From contig NC_083564.1 in the NCBI RefSeq assembly GCF_019925205.1, positions 10,545,491 through 10,609,490 of the forward strand: 64,000 nucleotides of DNA, in the 5' to 3' direction. The notes below the pieces were generated by a model that saw nothing but the letters and a program-made list of their open reading frames with translations, was not told the DNA's origin and did no database searches. The translations under genes and the position numbers were made by a program. Source of the stretch: Metopolophium dirhodum. Its lineage: Eukaryota > Arthropoda > Insecta > Hemiptera > Aphididae. The first letter of the stretch is position 1. Each line of letters opens with the position of its first letter. Below, piece after piece: positions 1 through 13,100 of this stretch.

Positions 1-172
1 ACATCGAAGACTGATAGCGGACGACGTGACACACACCGCCCGCCCACCCACCCATCCACCCACCGACCCACCGACGATAACACTATAACAATTATTGTTT
101 CGCGGCCGGAAGTACACATCGATCGCTTTTTCAGATTGATCGTTATTGTCCGCTGTCGTCGATCAAAGTATA
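1..172. other. GC-richer CCAC/CCGC low-complexity patch at window start
   Basis: The first 80 bases are a run of CCCACCCA, CCGCCC and CCGACC units, unusual in this AT-rich DNA, and the next 90 bases are CpG-containing. Such patches in insect genomes often mark promoters or 5' UTRs. Here no frame or splice site supports a gene, and it lies about 6.5 kb downstream of the IP3K end. Confidence 0.3.
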
Positions 173-229
173 AATATATATATATATATGCACACATAAC
201 ACGCTACGTATATATATATATATATATTA
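173..229. repeat. (TA)n microsatellite, two runs
   Basis: Two runs of alternating TA (173-189 and 209-228) are separated by a CA-rich 20-mer. Confidence 0.85.
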
Positions 230-692
230 TATTTCATGAGGTATGATTGTTCATAACGAATATTATACGTTTTTACTGCATTATTAATTATTATTATAAT
301 ATTATAATTTATTGAAAAATTGTTTTCAATTTACAACGCACGACGTCATGATATTATTCTGTTACCGTTGTGTTATTTATTTTACTTAACTATATATACA
401 ATGTGGTATATTATCCAACCAACACACGCGGTGCGTATGATATTATAAAAAATAGAATTTTAAAAATTTATAAAAAAAAACAAAAAAAAAAATCGTTTTT
501 CTTTATTCATTTCCTTTTTTTTACTATCATTATCGTTATTTGCTGACGGAAACCTTTTCGGGTATACATGGTACAGTGGCAGCTAATTGTAAATTGCAAT
601 ATCTTATAATATAATATATCTTCCTGAACCATTGACAGCTAAAGCTTTGTATCGGAAGGCAATCGTCTACAACCTGCTGTCGGTAGGGCTGC

Positions 693-1050
693 GTACGAGT
701 TGATTCCCTGATCACCATATATAGTTTTCAATATTTAGTCAAATATTCAGCCTATTAGCCCAATTCAAGAAACACCACGAGGAGGTTGGCTGACAAGTTT
801 CTCAAAAATGTTGTTCTTTTTAGTTTTTTAATATTTTGAAAATCGTTCAATTTTTTGTTAAAAAATTATTAGTTAAACAATTTAGTAATTTGGTAAAAAT
901 GTATATCACATTGTTTTTAAAAATTGGTATCTGGTAATGAGATTACCAGTATACCGTGACAAATAATGGTCAGGGAATCAACTCGTACATACTTAATAAT
1001 GACCCGGGAATCAACTAATACATAAAGTAGGTCTCGAGAATCAACTCACC
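693..1050. repeat. Inverted repeat cluster with GGAATCAACT motif
   Basis: The arm at 693-718 (GTACGAGTTGATTCCCTGATC and on) is the reverse complement of the arm at 966-988 (GGTCAGGGAATCAACTCGTA), with about 250 bp between. Two further direct degenerate copies of GGAATCAACT follow at 1007-1016 and 1038-1046. The arrangement resembles the terminal part of a fold-back or MITE-type element. No clear target duplication was found. Confidence 0.5.
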
Positions 1051-3650
1051 TACTGTGGTCGGTAATGTATAGGTGCATACCCAAATATTATTTCCTCCAC
1101 GTATCGATACAACGATAATGCTTTGATTCAAACGACTAGCGATACTTAAACGATCTTACACTACACCCGCTGTGATCGAGCGAGCTATGTTTTAATCACA
1201 GTTTTCAGAAATGATAATGACTTCACGTTGATGTTTACGCTCAGCGGCAGTCGTTAGTCAAGTTTTCACGCAAAACTTGGCTGGTAAGCGGTTACATAAA
1301 ATCTCCATGTTCATATTATTATATGTTGGAATATAATAATAATAAGTACCTACATGAAAAAAAAATTCACCCATAGCTGCTACAACGCTAATCGCGTAAA
1401 CTAGTTGTAACTCGCCAACGCGTGTTACTGTAGACAATAATAAGAGTTGAAGTGACGGTCACTATATCATTTATTTCTAACTTTCAAAAGTTACGAGTTA
1501 AATAGAAAAAAAAAATGGGTAACCATTCTGAGGTACAGTAGGAGTTGAGTGTACCTGTTTTATGGCACTGCAATGGATGTGTTCAATTTTAAATCAATGC
1601 CAAAACCATTGCATACAGTAAACTGTTCTGTGCGGAGATGGTCTGTCAGCCTATAATTATCAAATAAATACATTGCTATTGATATTATTGTAGTAATTTA
1701 TTTTACTGTTATTAATAATAGGCAAACTGTAAACAGCATGAAATTATTAATCTAGTAATGTTCTGAGAATGTCATTGTGTATAAAAATATGATAAGAAAT
1801 GTACAAGTTTCAAGTCCATTTTCAAATTGCAACAAAATATTTAAAATTGTTATTTTTCGTCTAAAAAAGTAACACGTTATGTAACTTGGTTAAAAATAAC
1901 TCAATTTTTAATCTGTTATTTCCCAGCCTTGGACGTAAGACTTAAGTTGGTACACGGATAATAAAATTGAATACTTTACCTTTCTGACTTCTGTATTGCA
2001 GTACAAGTGTATAACACAATAACACGTTCTTAACTTTGAGTTTTCACAAGATCCATCTAATATTATGACATCATTATATTAAACTATTATCGAACGATTT
2101 GCTATTGTAAATCAACTGCGTCCGTTATTATTCTTCATACACTATACAATGAATCGTTATGTGCGGTGGCTTTATCCATTATTATTGTATTTTTGTATAA
2201 TGTACTGTTGTTCACAATACCACTTGTTGTACGGCGTGACGTATAGGCAATATAGGTACGTAGCTGCGTAGAAGAATGTTTCAAAAAATATATTACGTTC
2301 GGTTAACGCACATATTATCATTTATCATAGTAATAATATAATAAAATAATACGGGCCTACCTTTTACCTTTTATTTATTTATATTCAATATATATTTTTT
2401 TATCTTAACCAGGACGAACGATTTTCAGTGTATTTGACGGATTTAAAACGTCAATAATAATATTATAATATTATTTATTTTACGGAAAAATCGAAACGTC
2501 AATCCATAACAAATCGGTCGACAGTTTGATTTTTTTTTTGAACTTATATGTTAGTGTTTTCTAAACGTGAACACGTGAACTATACAAATTTTAATTCAAG
2601 ATCATAGACAGAATGCTATAGGTTTTAATTAAGTCGGAAGCCAAACGGCCAAAACCTTAATTATTAAATTTAGTACCTATTTACTGTATCGAAACGTCGC
2701 GTCGTATATGTATTATTTCACTGTATGCAGGTGATTTAATTTTGAAGTACCTATCTTGTATTTTATCATATAATTATTACTATAAAACTAACAATTTCTA
2801 TATAATATTATATATTTTATATAACTTTATGTTTAACAGGATGCAAACGGAACGCCATTAATAAAATCAATAGATTAGACGAGCAAAGAGTAAATTTTAA
2901 TCTGTGTGTGATGACTTACGAGTGAAACATTTTTTTTTGTATATAAATGCACTCGGAATGTTGAGAAAAATATTATTAAGGTACTTATCTTGCCTATCTA
3001 GATATTTGATTCCCAGAATTTTCGAAATTTGTAATATTATTAATTTTGTTCATGACATAATATACCCACGTTTTTACTTCCTCTTCTTAATACACATATT
3101 GTGTTATACTGTACGACGCTTTACAGATAATTTACGATATTTATACGAATGATGCAAATGAAAAATCAACAACTTACAATAAGTTACATATAGTGAGTTT
3201 AATTATGAGAAGGTATAGGTACAGATGTGGCTGTATCTTAGTCCTATCACAGTTCGTTTATGCCACGCAAGGATGTCGAACACCTGTTTGTATCAGCGTG
3301 TCGGATACAATATTGAGATTGATTACGTCATATTTTGGCCGTCGATTCACTAAAAACTAAGAAAAAACACATAACAACTATATACCTATACATGGTGCGT
3401 TGAAAAGAGCCGAATATTTATGATGTTTAGCAGGTGAACTAAATGATAATAAAATGCAATCGTTTGAAATATAAAATCATAACCAAAAATAATATCATCA
3501 GACTTGACTTACCAAATCTATCTTAGTTGTGCACTTGAAAAGTTGATGTAAAAAGAATGATATGTTTCGATTTTCTCCGTTGTTATAAAACTAGTTAAGT
3601 ATAACAGTTTTAGGAAAAAATAACTTTTTAAATACTTGGTTAAAATACAG
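1051..3650. other. AT-rich intergenic DNA, no gene seen
   Basis: This is AT-rich sequence with scattered AATATTAT tracts. The only longer frame (2904-3152 plus) is made mostly of Ile, Leu, Tyr and Phe codons expected from AT-rich DNA. I see no RNA gene. Confidence 0.6.
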
Positions 3651-3658
3651 GTCACACG
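3651..3658. repeat. Target-site duplication GTCACACG, left copy
   Basis: It is identical to bases 5585-5592 immediately outside the right terminus of the hAT-like element. Confidence 0.88.
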
Positions 3659-5584
3659 CAGTGTTCGGACTTATCTAGATGAATATCTAGATAATTATTT
3701 GTTCATCTTTTATCTTATCTAGATAAATAGTTACAAGGTATCTAAACGTTCATCTTAGATAATTGTTTTACTCATCTAAATGAATTCATCTAGATACATT
3801 TTTAGATTCTGAGTGAAACGATGAATGTATTGATTTTACAATGATGTGTGTTTTTTTTTTTATTTTTTTTTTATTTTTTTTTTTATTTTTTTATTTTTGT
3901 GTCTGTGTACACGATAAGTAGTCGAAATAATGCTTCGATTTTCGACTTCAGTATCTTGTTCGATGGGAAAGTGAATATCGTTGGTGCATTGGGGAGGTCA
4001 AAATTTTAATTTCCCAGTAGTTTTCAAAAGCGATGTGAAAAACAAAAGAAAAATTAAGGAAAAACGGGAATTTTTACGCAAAATCGATTTTTAACAAAAT
4101 CGATTTTGGTTATTGGTGTAACTCTAAAACAAATGACCGTAGATGCATGAAATTTTCACTGGTTGTTTATATTTGCATTTTCTATACACAATACAATTTT
4201 GAAAATAATTTGACTTTTTTTGAACTGTTTACGGACATTGTCAGTTTTCAGTTTTTTTAAATTTTTTTTCTATAAATATCAATAAAATTTTATTTGTTGG
4301 GTAAAAAAGCTTGAAAATTTAATAGAAGGCTCCTAGGTTATTGTTTCAAAGGCAGATGAAAAAAATTAAAAATCCTTAGTCACAGTTTTTTTTTATACAC
4401 GTTTAAAGTTCAAATCTTGAAAAAATACGGAAAAATCACGAAAATTTGCAAATTATTTTGAGTTAGAAATTCATAAAAAATTTTCTTTTTAAATCTAAGA
4501 TTTTAAAATGTAATATAAGATTACTCATAAGTTTGTCTACCTTTATCAAAAAAAAAATGTCTAGAAGAAACTTAAATTAAATTTTTATGAGCGTCTGAAA
4601 TTTATATTTATACAACATTTGATATTTACTCGATTTCTCATGTAACAATTTTCTTATTTTATTGTAATTAAAAAACGAATGACTGTAGATATTTGAAAAT
4701 TTCACTGAATGTTTATATTAGCATTTTCTATACACCATAAAATGTTGAAAATATTTTGACTCTTTTTGAGCTGTTTACGGACATTGTCAGTTTTCAATTT
4801 TTTTAGTTTTTTTTTCTATAAATATCAATAAATTTTTATTTATTGGGTAAAAAAGCGTGAAAATTTGATATAAGGCTCCTGATATATCGTTCTAATAGCA
4901 GTTGAAAAATATTAAAAATACATAGGCACAATTTTTTTTTATAAGCATTTAAAGTTCAAATTTTGACAACATTTATCAAATTTATAATTTATTAATTATT
5001 TTGTGGTTAAAAATGTATAAAATGTTTAACTTTTATGGCTAAAGATTGAAAATTTAAAACAAGGCTCCGAGTAAATAGGTTATATATAAATTACTTTATT
5101 CACAATAATATCATCAAATATACTTGGTAAAATCATAGGCTGACTGACCGTTTTCGCTCAGAATCGTTTTTCTTATACAATGATATTATATCATTGAATT
5201 CAAATTTAACACCATCCATTACAGTGACCCACTTGTAACCTACTGTACAGCAGAGCGACATCCACTTATCCACCTTTTTTATTGATAAAAATCATGAAAT
5301 TGTACAAACGCATTTAAATATTTATACAGATTCTCAAACCAAGGTTATGGTTTATAAATAATGTAATTATTTTTATTTACATCATCATATTATCATATTA
5401 TTATGTTCATTGTTCCTAGTGCCCAACTAAGATATACCTAAATTTAAAACCCATTAAAAAAAAAATTTTATCTTTTTTTTATCTAGATAAATATGAGTTA
5501 AGTTATCTTTTATCTCTATCTAGATACATTAGAGTTGCTTTATCTTTATCTAGATAAAAAACTACTTATCTAATCCGAACACTG
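3659..5584. mobile_element. hAT-like non-autonomous DNA transposon (1926 bp) with perfect 8-bp TSD
   Basis: The ends are inverted: CAGTGTTCGGACTTATCTAG on the left and, read from the right end inward, CAGTGTTCGGATTAG. The element is flanked on both sides by the same 8 bases, GTCACACG (3651-3658 and 5585-5592). An 8-bp duplication with CAGTG-type termini is the signature of the hAT superfamily. Both subterminal regions are packed with ATCTAGATAA motifs. There is no transposase frame. Inside there are two direct copies of a roughly 546-bp unit (about 4095-4600 and 4641-5080). Confidence 0.88.
4095..5080. repeat. Tandem duplication of a ~546-bp unit inside the hAT-like element
   Basis: Landmarks recur at an offset of about 546 bp: gaccgtagat / gactgtagat, gcattttctatacac, gtttacggacattgtcag and tatcaataaa. 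The copies have diverged and carry indels, so the duplication is old relative to the insertion or was present in the source element. Confidence 0.8.
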
Positions 5585-5592
5585 GTCACACG
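5585..5592. repeat. Target-site duplication GTCACACG, right copy
   Basis: It is identical to 3651-3658. The pair fixes both ends of the element. Confidence 0.88.
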
Positions 5593-6574
5593 TATCATTA
5601 CAATGTAATAATTAAATTATGGCAAGTTCTGATACGCCGGCTGATATGTACTCCGCAGACCAGACAACTGAGAGCACCACTGAGAGAAATTAAAACAAAA
5701 CATAGAACAACGGGTAGAAAAATAGGCGATAACGATTTATTATGTACACATGTGCGAAGTGAAATAAAAAATAAAATAATATAACAAGGGTTTCTTTTAC
5801 AAGTCTTATTTAAAATATTCTGTACACAAAAAAAAATGTTATAATAATAAATAAAAATATAAGGGGGGAAAATTATAATAATATATAATAAAATCGAAAA
5901 TTTCACACACACACACACACACACACACTGTAACGGGAGAACAAAATGAGGACGTCTAGTTCTCGTGCGGAAATAAAAATAAAGTATAGGTACTATTATT
6001 GTAAATATTATTATTATTATAGTTATTATTGTCGTTGTAACGTGGGTAGGTATTTAAAAAAAATATTTTTTGCGTAATACATGGACAAGAGGGGTGGTGA
6101 AAGGGATAGTGGAGAGGGCTGATTATAATATAAAGTTTTTGAAAAAAAAATAATAATAATAATAAAAATAGTAATTTAGTAATAGCGATAAAATAAAACA
6201 ACGAAATAAAAACCACACGACACTGCAGTGGATAATTGATTGATGTATTACAAAATTATTATTTTATCGCACGCACAGTATAGTAATTATTATATCATAA
6301 TAATATATACACACGTCATATACGCTTGGAATTAAAAATGTACGTTTAAATAATTAATATATATATATATCATTTGAGAATCACACGTAGTAGTCCCATT
6401 ATCGTACACGTATTTAAATATAATAACTATTATTTTATATTATTGGATTTCCACACAAACACACATTACCATAATATTATTATAATATTTAATAATATAC
6501 TATGTGTATAATATAGTACATATTATAATAGGCATATTACACAACACACCGCGATGATGTATAGTTATAAAATA
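5593..6574. other. AT-rich downstream region with (CA)n
   Basis: Contains the (CA)n run at 5904-5928 and (AAT)n tracts near 6140-6165. The minus-strand frames here are AT-codon artefacts rich in Ile, Phe and Asn. It could include an extended IP3K 3' UTR. Confidence 0.5.
5904..5928. repeat. (CA)n microsatellite
   Basis: An uninterrupted CA dinucleotide run of about 12 units. Confidence 0.9.
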
Positions 6575-6580
6575 TTTATT
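6575..6580 (-). terminator. Candidate polyadenylation signal AATAAA
   Basis: AATAAA reads on the minus strand about 330 bp after the IP3K stop codon. It is the first canonical hexamer I see downstream. In DNA this AT-rich such hexamers are common by chance, so it is only a candidate. Confidence 0.4.
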
Positions 6581-6912
6581 TTTTAACGTCTATAATAGAT
6601 CATTGTTTTAATACTGATGGCAAATCCTCTGGTGCGCCGAAAACGGTTCGGGGGTTGGGTGGGGGTAAAATAAATTAAGATTGAAAACTCGTCGCAATCG
6701 AAACGAACCCTGCAGTAGGTAGGTAGGTACGGAAAACGTCGGCATTTTGTTTGTCAACGAAAATCGAAAGTGTTATTTAAAAAATGATTTTTTGGAATAT
6801 TTTGCGCCAGACATATTATTACTATCACACATTGTCAATGGGGTGGGTCACCCGATTCGGAAGACCGCTGAGTGGACCGGCGAGTAGGGGTACCGGCGGG
6901 GGTCGACGGCGT
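6575..6912 (-). other. Probable 3' UTR of IP3K
   Basis: The sequence downstream of the TGA has no conserved frame and ends at the first good AATAAA on the minus strand. It is GC-balanced for about 70 bp after the stop and then becomes AT-rich. The true cleavage site needs transcript data, and longer 3' UTRs are possible. Confidence 0.45.
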
Positions 6913-7164
6913 TCAGGCGACTTCGGACGGAGCCGTGACTTCGATGAGCGTGACGGGAAACGTGATCGCGGCGTTCATCTCGGTGAATATGTCCAGCAGG
7001 TTGTTGATGCCGATCAGGTAACCGTCCTCGTGGTTGCCCACCACCCACTCGGACGTGTGGTTAATCCGGATGTCCGGCGGAAGTATGAGCGTTTTTGCGA
7101 AGTCGATAAGCCATATGTTGGCGTTCTTGCTGTCGTGCACGAACAGCAGCGAGCTGCCGATCAC
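6913..7164 (-). CDS. IP3K: IP3K exon G (terminal): SSLL and IDF motifs, stop codon
   Basis: The last exon has 83 codons plus TGA at 6913-6915. It begins VIGSSLLFVHD, contains WLIDFAKT, then NHEDGYLIGINNL and a short C-terminal tail. The SSLL motif and the Asp of IDF bind ATP and metal in the IPK superfamily. The residue after IDF is Ala, where vertebrate paralogues have Gly; fly IP3K2, as I remember it, also has Ala. The exon starts with GTG after acceptor gtgtccgcag, so the Val is internal and not an initiator. The long plus-strand frame over this exon is an antisense shadow. Confidence 0.96.
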   Translation of the reverse strand: MIGSSLLFVHDSKNANIWLIDFAKTLILPPDIRINHTSEWVVGNHEDGYLIGINNLLDIFTEMNAAITFPVTLIEVTAPSEVA

Positions 7165-10100
7165 CTGCGGACACGAACGCCGTTATAATTATATTAATAA
7201 CAATAATAATATTATGTTATCAAACAAAATAAAATGGCAGCGTAAGGGTACAGTCCATGGCTTACGTATAGGTTGCCCCCTTACGCTGTCATTTAATTTA
7301 ATTTAATTTATAAAAGCCCTATATTACAGAAGCGATACGATTAACTGCCACCCGATGCAATAATATATTCACAGAAAATTAACTAAAAGCCCTATATATT
7401 ACCAACACACATCATGTAAGAACTGCAGTTAGTTCACTGTATACATTAACAATCCAAAACCTTTCATAATATTACCGAACTCCGTACGACTACGATAGAG
7501 CCATCTACGACTATTATAAAACTTAATTTACCTACTTTTATTTGAATATTTATTTAAGATCATTAGATAATATTATCTATCTGCTCTTGGTTACGGTAAT
7601 AATACCAACAGAGTCCCACGAATCTCTCTGGATATCTAATTATATTTAGTTGGTCATGCTACATTATCGTTTTATTTTTTTACCATCAATTCGTTCAAAA
7701 TATAAAATCCACGTATATCACCCAATCAATAATAATATAGGGTATTAGAACAGAGCGTCAGAGGATGTTTTCGAGTTTTAATATTGTGTGACGTGAAATA
7801 AAATGATTCGATCAAATGCATCTTATTGTTAAATAATAATAATAATGTGAAACACGATAAAAACAGTAATACATAATGCATTTGAACGAAACGTTTTATT
7901 TTATGTCACACGGCTACGTACTCAAAAACACCCTTCTACCTCACCGACCATTGAGCTGAGTGTGTTACTACTTATCGGGTGAAATACTCGATTTTTTTTA
8001 TACTTGAAACGAATTTACGGTAAAGTGAAAAACGTTAATATAATAATGTAAACAACGTTCGAAGCTAACGAGGTCAAACATGGTACAATAATTACGTTTA
8101 GTCAGATGCGACAACGATAATGAAAATCAACAAGACAATAAGTCAATAACCATTATGGAACCAACCAATAACATTTCAGTAAAAATAATTATGCCAAAGT
8201 GCATTTTTATACCCGTTTGTAAGTTCAAAAGTAATTGGTCAATAGTTCATTGTTTTGAGGTGTGTTACCCTGGCACCCCAATATCAGAATATTTACACTT
8301 TTCTTACCATGCACTAAAAAAAATTGAAAGAGTTATTTACCACTTGCAATTAATAAATTATTCATACCTAAATATTTTCCAGAAATAAACAAAGTATAAT
8401 GTGGGTAAAAGTAAATTTTTAAGAATATTGGTGCTGTGGCTGTGGCACCCCAATAGATAAATGAAATTTCTTCTGGGAAATATTTAGATGCAAATTCTGA
8501 AGCCTGTATAAATAATAAATATGTACAATATTAATGGAGAGAAAAATTTGAGTATCGAGCTAGTACCCAATTCACACTTTGTCGTTGAAAAATATTAAAA
8601 CCAACTTTTTGCCCACACATTGACATATTATTTTTTTTACAGATTTGAGTTATAACAAGTTATTTTTACCTAAAATCGGTACCACTCTACCTATTTAAGA
8701 CATAATAATAGTTTTTATAATTTAAATTAGTTTGGATTAAATGTTTTTAGAGAAAAATTAATTAACCAATAAAAGTTTTGGGAAACATGATTTCTCATGG
8801 CCCCTTAACTACGTAAAATATGCAAGCAATATGACACCACGATATTATAGGTTCGACGAGGCTATTTTTCATGTTTTTTTTTTACGTCAAACATGTTTTA
8901 TCGTTTTTTTTTTCGGACGGTTGTCATTTTGTAAACAGTATCGACAAATTGTTTTTTGTGACAACTACACATTAAAAATATGATTTAATTGTTATGCTAT
9001 TTAAAAAAATAAAAATACCCCGTATAGTTTGCAGCCCGATGGAACGAAACGTTACGTCGTTTACCATAAGTAGGTTGGTTTAGGTTAGATTCAACAAAAA
9101 TGAACTTTACAGAATTTTTGAAACGGTATTATCGCGTCGAATGTCGTCGTTTAAGATGTTTGTGGTAGTTGCTGACTTACTGAGAAATAAATATAGATTA
9201 CGATTTGTTTTCGAATATTATTTTTAAACTGACAAAGCGGTCGAACGAAAACGCATATTTTATAAATATTATTATTCCTTGTGTTGTTACTGTTAACGAG
9301 ATTAGTATATTGGCGGCAGGCATTATTATAATACTTTCACCGTCGAACACAACAATTATAATTATAATATTCACGTCATAATCATTTAAACGTACGAGTT
9401 GTGCACATACCGGCAGCTGTATACCTATACTGCGTATACCGATTTACTATACATTAATTATTACAGTTTTGTATTTAAAAATTTACCATGGGTCCCTCCA
9501 TTCAGATAATTTTCTTAACACAGCTAAGTGGAGGAATTCACTTCCCCCCCTCCCCCAACCATTGGTGCAACTATAGTGACAAGTAAATTGTTTTCTTCAA
9601 TGAGGCAAAAATTGGTTAAGAACAAGTTTTCTGCAACAAGATTTCTAAAATTTATCTATTCTTAATATTGATTATAGAAAGAGTTGATGTTGTCAATTAA
9701 TTAATGTAACAATGACAATACTAACATAAAATTAAGACCTTATACGTTACAGCCTCCCCGAAAAATTGGTCCTCACGCACTATTGTTAGGTTAGGTTACT
9801 ATTATACGGAACTCAAATTGATAACAACAATAGTCACGGTTATGAAATTTGAATACCGATAAGCCGATGGACGAAAATTATAAAACTATCGAAAAACGTT
9901 TACTACACATTCATAGTATAATTAACATTTCATTAACACTATTGGGGCGTTATCGGTAAAATGCAGCCGGATGCAATGTTTACTTCTATCACGGCGGCAC
10001 TGCCAAGACAATAGAATTTACCGCCACAACCACACCTTTTCGAGTTCTTTATTATCTATAATGCACTCAACTATAATGTTTGTAAAATAAATTATTAACT

Positions 10101-13100
10101 GTGGCAACCATGCGTACAGCGCAATATTATTAACGCGTTACAGTTTGTCCCCCCAAGCTGTACAAATTACACCAAAAGTATTCCAATTTCAAAAGTTATT
10201 TTCAGCATTTGTAAGTACTTTAGAGCTAAGTTGTGGGGGCTAGTTGTAGTGTGACGAGTTTTTAATATTTTTTACGAATTCAGAGAGTAATATAACCTAT
10301 GTTGATATAATACAATATCTAAAATGGATTTTTGCGTCTCTAAATAAATAGTTTAGTACCTCTCTTCTATAATAGTAACCCTGTTGTAAAAAATACTTTT
10401 TCTCGTAGTCTACTTAAGTGTTTGAGACACATTTTAAATATTATTAATTTTTTTTTACCAATTGTTAAATTACATTTACTTAGTTAAGGATTTTTTGGGT
10501 CATTTATTTTCTAATTTTAAATATCAGTAAAGTTTTGTTTGATGGTTATAACAACTAAATTTAAATTATTTACAAAATAGTAGTTAAAAATGATTATTAA
10601 TTCTAGTACTACGTATATGGAATATAATTTATTGATAAAAATTTTATTATTTAAAATAAATTATTATGTACCTATCTCTTTGTTAATTGCATCATACAAA
10701 ATAAAGTTTACTGCATTAAAATAAAAATGTTTGTTCAAAACAACTATCAGTTATATTGACAGCGGCATATCTAAAAAAAAATTGGAGGTGATCGTTTATT
10801 TTTACAACGATTCGAAATATTTTAAATTAAAATGAGGAAAACAAGTAGGTATTTGAAGAAAAGTGTTCAATACAGTCAAATAGTGTTTAAAATGTATTCA
10901 AACACTTGGTTAATACTAGAAAATATAATTTGAATAGGTACCAATACTCATATACTTTTACTCAAATATTATAACACAACACCGAATAGGTGTGTGTGCG
11001 GATTTTGTGACAAACCTCGTGCGTGGTGAAAAACTTGGAGTCAACCAGTATGTCTCTGATCGCTCTCAGTCGGTTGATGTACTTGGGCTGAAAAACACGA
11101 TGTGCGCGAAAAGCGCGGCCATTAAAGATAACATTTGCACTGCGTGTGCAGGATATAATATGGATAATTAATATAGGTTCGACTCACTATTACGTGCGGG
11201 AAACCGGCGACGAAATCTCGAAACGCTTCGATCACCTGGTCCCGGTTCTTTGTCGTCTTGAAGTCCTTGCTCGATTTGCCGTCGCTTTTCTTGATCCCCT
11301 CGATCCGGAAGCCCAACGTGGCCGTCGACGAAATCGTCTCCCTCCAAACCATATACCTGCCGACGGAAACGGAACGGATGATAACGATTATTTATTGTGA
11401 TACACAATCGTGTATCGATCGTTACACATAAAGGTCGTATAATTGTTTTGGGCGTCGCCATAATAAACACCATATAGATTATAACGGCATTCTGGGATAA
11501 GTTTTTTTTATTTGAGCACGGACGGCCTTTTTGCCTTATAGGATCGTGACCATACAGGTTATTTCTGCTTGTTTGTACCGTCGTACGTTCGAACGTGAAT
11601 TTTTAATGATTCGTGCAGTACGAGGATTGTTTTGTGAAGGAAATAATAATAAGTCAATTATTTTCTTCACTCATTTCTAGAGGTAAATAGAGTTCATATA
11701 TTGGGCCGTGGAATTGATCTAGCCTAATAAAACAACGGCCTGATATAGCGCACTCAAATAACATACGATTTTATCCAAAAACGCTCAAACATCTGACCAA
11801 ATTAATCAAATAATGATTTCTGGAATTATTAAGTTTACTTAAGGATCATTTTTTCTAATTATTTAGATTTAATACTATTTTAGAAGTGTCCTGTACTACT
11901 GTGAACTATGGTGATACAAATTTATATTATTGCAAATGAGAACCAATATTTACAGTATTAAAATACAAAAGATTTTTTTGAAAATTTTGATGTATCTAAA
12001 ATTGAAATTCAAACGAGTGTTTCGGAGTTTAAAATGTACCCTAGGTACTTATATATTAAGAATTAGAAAATCTCTTTATAATAGTTCTTAAAAATGATTT
12101 CACAAAACTATAAGATAGATGTAATATTCAACCTTTAACATTAATCATACAGTTTTGAAAAATAATAAAATGTTTAAAGATTAATAATATTTATTACAAT
12201 ATTCAAATTATCATTGCCCACATATATTCCAAACCTATTACGTGAAACTATAATATTATTCTGAGTACACAAAGTGAAAAACTACTCCTTCGAATTTGGA
12301 TGTATAAATACATCAACATTTATAAGGAAAAAAGGTGATTCTCTTTTGGAAAAAAATATGTTGTTATTGTCACATGACACTTCTTAACCGGCATTAGAAA
12401 TCCGAGCGTATTTGAAATTATTCGATCCTTATAATACAGGTGGGTTTACTTGAAAATTCCAAAAATCAGAATTTGAACAAAACAATAAATAATTTAAGAA
12501 AAAAATGGTGATGGGCATGCTTGGTTGTGAACCACCATGTGACACCCATTACCTATGTATACCTAGCGTGGTCACCGCAACGGTTATAATTATGTACCTA
12601 GCATGCCCATGTATCGGCGCTTATTATAGAGATGTTCGGTGTTTTCATCGTTGTACATATTAAATATTACAGGTACCTACGTAACGAAATATATGACATA
12701 TTATCATAATCATACAGGATACCGGTGTATGAATATTTTATTTACTCGCGTTTGAGAGGCGTACTACACCTATATGGTTAGGCACCCACGTATACGGGTT
12801 TGCGTCGTCGCGGCGCCGAGAGACGAGCCATATAAAAGCGGTAGGAAGACGTCCGGAAACGGAATATTCGTATCCGGAATTTCGGGCGATAAAGTGCCTG
12901 CTATTTATTATAATATGCAATACAACCGTTCACGCGGTCGATTTCGTGCAATAATAACGCGTTAGATAGGCATAATCGTGACCTATAAGACTTTGAGCGG
13001 ACGACCCAATTATTTACGTAGGTACACGATAACTCGACGGCAATAGTCTAATGTCTAGAACGTAATATTATTCACGTAGACAAAAAAAAAAAAATACAAC

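Noticed and set aside
6784..7188. 134-codon plus-strand frame over the last IP3K exon
   Set aside because: It lies antisense to a well supported exon whose GC-rich codons keep the opposite strand open; no independent protein features.
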